In this document: one piece after another, positions 24,560 through 27,775 of the stretch
How positions within the stretch are numbered: position 1 is the stretch's first letter
Layout: each line of letters starts with the position of its first letter
Assembly (NCBI GenBank): GCA_046596055.1
Contig: JBKJNH010000105.1
Location: 1-27,775 of the forward strand
DNA: 27,775 nt
Origin: JANPEF01 sp046596055
Lineage (GTDB): Bacteria > Eisenbacteria > RBG-16-71-46 > DASYSL01
Direction: 5' to 3'
Translations under genes and position numbers: made by a program
Notes under the pieces: model-generated
Told to the model about the DNA's origin: nothing
What the model saw: the letters and a program-made list of their open reading frames with translations, nothing else
The model's database searches: none

Positions 24560-25354
24560 CTATTGTCTCCCGCGCCCGATCGCGATGCCGAGGCTCAGGA
24601 TGGTTTCGCTTGCCCATAGATCGTGGCTCGCCGACCCCTCGTTGATGTCCAGGTCCTTGTAGCGGCCGAAGAACGCCTTCTGTGCCGCCTCGAGGTAGCC
24701 GCCCCGGAAGAAGTGCACGCGCACCGCGGCCTCGACCCCGGTGCCGAGTCCGCCATACTCGAAATGCGACTTGTTGGGCAGGCCAAGCACGGTGTTCTCG
24801 GTGTGCGGGTACATGAACCCGAAGCCCGCCTTGCCGAGCAGCGCAACGCTTCCGGTGCGGCCGGTTTCGCCGATCAATGGAAAGCGCTGGACGACATTGA
24901 ACAGCAGGAAGTTCGCCCCATTGTTCAGCTTGTAACCCTGGACGACGTCGGACACCGGGACAACAGCGTCGACGGGACTGCCGGCGATGGTGCCCGTAAC
25001 GTGGACCTGCTGCGCGACATCAAGGATGGCCTTCGCATGATCGAAGTTGAGCTCGATGCTGGTGTTCTTCCAGAGGAAGCACCCGACCCGGATGCTGTAC
25101 TGCGGAATGGTCAGCGAGTGATTCCAGACGTCCGCGCTCACTTCGTCATGCAACTCGACGTCGTGCAGCGTGAAGTCCGTGCCGAGCGAGGGCTGGCGGA
25201 ACCGCATGTCGTGATCGAGGTAGGTCTCGGTGTTGTAGCCCCACGACACGTACCACGAGGGCCCCGGCGTGCCGGGTTCGGCCTGCACGTCGGTTGTCAC
25301 CGTGCCGAGTAGAAAGAGAATCGTCCACGGCAGGCGTTTGAGCATGCGGCGCAT
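24560..25354 (-). CDS. conserved outer-membrane-like protein of unknown function
   Basis: A 264-residue exported protein. MRRMLKRLPWTILFLLGTVTTDVQA|EP is a good signal peptide; ATG 25352-25354 is preferred, with a second ATG three codons on. The mature sequence alternates strand-like segments rich in aromatic residues: WYVSWGYNTETYL, FTLHDVELHD, YSIRVGCFLWKNTSIELNFDHAK, NNGANFLLFNVVQRF, GKAGFGFMYPHTENTVLG and GVEAAVRVHFFRGGYLEAAQKAFFGRY. It ends ETILSLGIAIGRGRQ. I recall similar SWGYN/ELNFDHAK proteins from Bacteroidetes-like genomes, without a known role. A barrel in the outer membrane is likely; lipid or metabolite handling would be guesswork. It has no obvious operon partner. The vWA gene ends 98 bp upstream. 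Confidence 0.75.
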   Translation of the reverse strand: MRRMLKRLPWTILFLLGTVTTDVQAEPGTPGPSWYVSWGYNTETYLDHDMRFRQPSLGTDFTLHDVELHDEVSADVWNHSLTIPQYSIRVGCFLWKNTSIELNFDHAKAILDVAQQVHVTGTIAGSPVDAVVPVSDVVQGYKLNNGANFLLFNVVQRFPLIGETGRTGSVALLGKAGFGFMYPHTENTVLGLPNKSHFEYGGLGTGVEAAVRVHFFRGGYLEAAQKAFFGRYKDLDINEGSASHDLWASETILSLGIAIGRGRQ

Positions 25355-25452
25355 AGTACAGAAAGCGCACGCTCGTGGGGGAAATCGGGGAGGCGATCGA
25401 CCATGGCCCTTGCGGACCACGACGGCGGCGATCGCCCCCCGCAACGCCAATC

Positions 25453-26109
25453 CTACTTCTCGTCGGGCTCGGCCCCGGGCTTTTGGTCCTCCTCGGAGAA
25501 GTCGATCTGATGTTCCGCGCTGGAGCGAGAGGCCAGGACTCCCGCGGAGAGTTTCATGAATGCCCGGGATGCGCCCTCACCGTCCTTGTCGAAGAGCATC
25601 CGTGCCCTGTCGTGAATCCCGATCTCCCCGCCTTCGTGGAAGGCCGCGAGGTCGGCGCTCAGGAAGACGAACTCCCACACACCCTCGTCCGATTTCGCCT
25701 TGATCATCTTCGTGACCTGTTCCTTGCGAAACTCGGTGCTCGCGTTCTCCTGTCCGTCGGTGACGATGGCGAAGATCACCTTTCGGGGTCGCGATTCCTC
25801 GGGGAGCATGGCGAGGGCGCCGTCGATGTCGTTGATGCCCCGTCCGACCGCATCGAAGAGCGGGGTGGAGCCCCGCGGCACGTACTTCGTGCGATCGAGC
25901 GGCGAGACATCCTGCAGCGGCTTGAAGCGGTGAATGACCTCGTACGGGTCCTCGCCGTCGAATTGGACGACGGTCAGCGTCGCCCGGCCCGGCTGGGCCT
26001 TCTGGTCGCTCAGCATCGCATTGAATCCGCCGATGATGTCCTCGCGAATCGGCTCCATGGATCCGGAGCGATCCAGGATCACGGTCATGTGAGTGTAGTC
26101 GGTCTGCAT
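25453..26109 (-). CDS. von Willebrand factor A domain protein
   Basis: A 218-residue, probably cytoplasmic protein made of one vWA domain. The metal-ion-dependent adhesion site is complete: DRSGS (D13, S15, S17), T82 in PRGSTPLFDAVG and D118 in IVTDGQEN. The body ends with the strand EFVFLSADL near 155, followed by a charged tail (HQIDFSEEDQKPGAEPDEK) likely to be flexible. There is no signal peptide or membrane helix. Such stand-alone vWA proteins usually bind a partner through Mg2+, often an AAA+ ATPase or a surface complex, but none is encoded nearby. ATG 26107-26109 has GAGGAG seven bases upstream. The longer frame upstream is non-coding leader. Its own promoter (26300-26328) is preceded by tandem repeats. 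Confidence 0.88.
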   Translation of the reverse strand: MQTDYTHMTVILDRSGSMEPIREDIIGGFNAMLSDQKAQPGRATLTVVQFDGEDPYEVIHRFKPLQDVSPLDRTKYVPRGSTPLFDAVGRGINDIDGALAMLPEESRPRKVIFAIVTDGQENASTEFRKEQVTKMIKAKSDEGVWEFVFLSADLAAFHEGGEIGIHDRARMLFDKDGEGASRAFMKLSAGVLASRSSAEHQIDFSEEDQKPGAEPDEK

Positions 26110-26222
26110 GGTGGGACTCCTCGAACGGTGAGGGACTCCACTCCGTCGGCGGTGCGGGCGCGCCGTGCGGGTGGGGATGAGCATCAGTTGTCGGTTTCGA
26201 ATGGGTTCACCGACTGCGCCGG

Positions 26223-26260
26223 GATCAGCGTCTCGAGTCCGGCTCGAGGCGATCCTGATC
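26223..26260. repeat. inverted repeat in the vWA leader
   Basis: GATCAG (26223-26228) pairs with CTGATC (26255-26260), and inside it two CTCGAG hexamers pair across a short loop, giving a hairpin with an internal loop. It would lie in the 5' leader of the vWA transcript. Confidence 0.4.
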
Positions 26261-26299
26261 GGTTGTCGGCCTAGCGTGCGTTCGTGGAGTTGTGCAGAG

Positions 26300-26328
26300 A
26301 GGATGCGAGTCGAGGCCGCGAATGTCAA
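26300..26328 (-). promoter_or_regulatory. sigma70-like promoter for vWA gene
   Basis: On the minus strand a perfect TTGACA (26323-26328), 17 bp, then CATCCT (26300-26305), a weak -10. A strong -35 with poor -10 suits a regulated promoter. Start would be near 26293, with a leader of about 180 nt. Confidence 0.5.
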
Positions 26329-26330
26329 TG

Positions 26331-26360
26331 GGCGTTCTCAGGCGTTCTCAGGCGTTCTCA
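26331..26360. repeat. three tandem 10-bp direct repeats upstream of vWA promoter
   Basis: TGAGAACGCC (minus-strand reading) occurs three times without a mismatch or gap, ending two bases before the TTGACA box. The 10-bp period puts each copy on nearly the same face of the helix, as in sites for cooperatively bound activators. Confidence 0.85.
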
Positions 26361-26399
26361 GGCCGCCGAGGCCGCGTGCTCCGGGCGGTACGGCGGTTT

Positions 26400-27181
26400 C
26401 TAGCCCGCGCTCGACTCCGCGCCCTTGACCACGCGCCGGCCTTCCTCGAGCGACGCCTGCGTGAAGTCCGCGTTCATGCGCGCGATGAAGTTCACCGAGA
26501 TGCCCTTGGGGCAGGCGGCCATGCACTCGAAGTGGTTGGTGCAGCCGCCGAAGCCCTCGGCGTCCATCTGGCGCACCATGGCCAGCGCCCGCGTATGGCG
26601 CTCGGGCTGGCCCTGCGGCAGCAGGCCGAGGTGCGACACCTTCGCCGCCGTGAACAGCATGGCCGAGGCGTTGGGGCAGGCCGCGACACAGGCGCCGCAG
26701 CCGATGCAGGTGGCCGCGTCGAAGGCGAGGTCGGCGCTCTCCTTGTTCACGGGCAGCGAGTTGGCGTCGACGGCGCTGCCGGTGGGGGCGCTGATGAACC
26801 CACCGGCCGCCATGATCCGATCGAACGCGCCACGGTCGACGACCAGGTCGCGCACCACGGGGAACGCCTTCGCCCGCCACGGCTCGATGGTCAGCGTGTC
26901 GCCGTCCTTGAAGCTGCGCATGTGCAACTGGCACGCCGTGACGCGGTCGACCGGGCCATGCGGGCGGCCGTTGATCACGACCCCGCACGAGCCGCAGATG
27001 CCTTCGCGGCAGTCATGGTCGAAGGCGACTCCCTCCTTGCCCTCGCCCATGAGCTTCTCGTTCAGGACATCGAGCATCTCGAGGAACGACATGTGCTCGC
27101 TCACGCCGTCGAGCGTGTAGGTCTCGAAGCGGCCCGCGTCCTGCGTGGAGGACTGGCGCCACACCTTCAGGGTCAGCTTCA

Positions 27182-27182
<1 letters not shown>
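26400..27182 (-). CDS. sdhB: succinate dehydrogenase/fumarate reductase iron-sulfur subunit
   Basis: A 260-residue electron-transfer subunit of complex II, on the cytoplasmic face of the inner membrane, passing electrons between the flavoprotein and membrane quinone. All three clusters are provided for: [2Fe-2S] by C58, C63, C66 and C84 (CREGICGSCG ... TAC); [4Fe-4S] by C159, C162, C165 (CIGCGAC) with C224; [3Fe-4S] by C169, C214 and C220 (GGCTNHFECMAACPKGI). ATG at 27180-27182 overlaps the sdhA stop as TGATG, showing coupled translation in the order A then B. Sequence alone does not fix succinate oxidation versus fumarate reduction; sdhB is used by convention. Confidence 0.93.

Positions 27183-27775
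<593 letters not shown>

Larger units (their letters stand above)
26110..26399. other. intergenic leader and control region of vWA gene
   Basis: 290 bp between sdhB and the vWA gene. It holds the promoter (26300-26328), three 10-bp direct repeats (26331-26360) and an inverted repeat at 26223-26260 within the expected leader. No clear terminator for the sdh operon was found; ccgccg/cggcgg around 26363-26396 could form only a weak, wide-looped hairpin. Confidence 0.5.

Noticed and set aside
25425..25442. Palindrome GGCGATCGCC after the vWA gene as terminator
   Set aside because: Only a self-complementary 10-mer without loop or T run; such GATCGC palindromes are common in this high-GC DNA.

Overview
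The window is a compact, very GC-rich stretch of a bacterial chromosome with almost no space between genes. Codon third positions are nearly all G or C, and many start and stop codons overlap (TAGTG, TGATG, GTGA, ATGA). The encoded envelope shows a diderm (outer-membrane) bacterium: two beta-barrel-like secreted proteins, an RND efflux system, lipoproteins, a DsbD and a respiratory succinate dehydrogenase/fumarate reductase. The mix (DUF5117-type zinc metalloprotease, ESCGGH-type flavoprotein subunit, Rho with a very long disordered N-terminus) fits an uncultured or little-studied high-GC lineage, for example Eisenbacteria, Gemmatimonadota or relatives. That placement is inference only; there is no rRNA in the window.

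Layout. 1-3394 (minus): rho, then a secreted prolidase-like amidohydrolase and an SDR oxidoreductase cut by the window edge. 3395-3734: rho promoter and leader, plus hairpins ending the next gene. 3735-6518 (minus): a large secreted metzincin-type protease. 6754-9406 (plus): a cytochrome c lipoprotein and a DsbD thiol-disulfide reductase in one operon, followed by the remains of a broken methyltransferase-like gene. 9762-12100 (minus): an EamA-family permease coupled to a glycosyltransferase. 12176-12475 (minus): an HU-type DNA-binding protein with a strong terminator. 13176-13928 (plus): a barrel-like outer-membrane protein. 13925-21982 (minus): a three-gene RND efflux operon (adaptor, permease, permease) whose last permease carries an extra C-terminal beta-repeat domain. 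22080-22726 (plus): a decayed Fpg/Nei DNA glycosylase. 22745-26109 (minus): a Gmad2-domain lipoprotein, a GNAT acetyltransferase, a VIT-type metal transporter, an uncharacterised barrel-like protein and a von Willebrand A protein. 26400-27775 (minus): the B subunit and the end of the A subunit of succinate dehydrogenase/fumarate reductase.

Most of the window is housekeeping and envelope biology. I see no tRNA, rRNA, CRISPR array, insertion sequence or phage gene. The most unusual items are: (i) a Rho factor in which the canonical cold-shock/OB RNA-binding domain appears to be absent and replaced by a 240-residue PR- and RGG-rich disordered segment; (ii) an RND permease fused to a signal-peptide-like helix plus a GIGEV-repeat domain; (iii) three perfect 10-bp direct repeats next to a TTGACA box upstream of the vWA gene; and (iv) two clear gene remnants.
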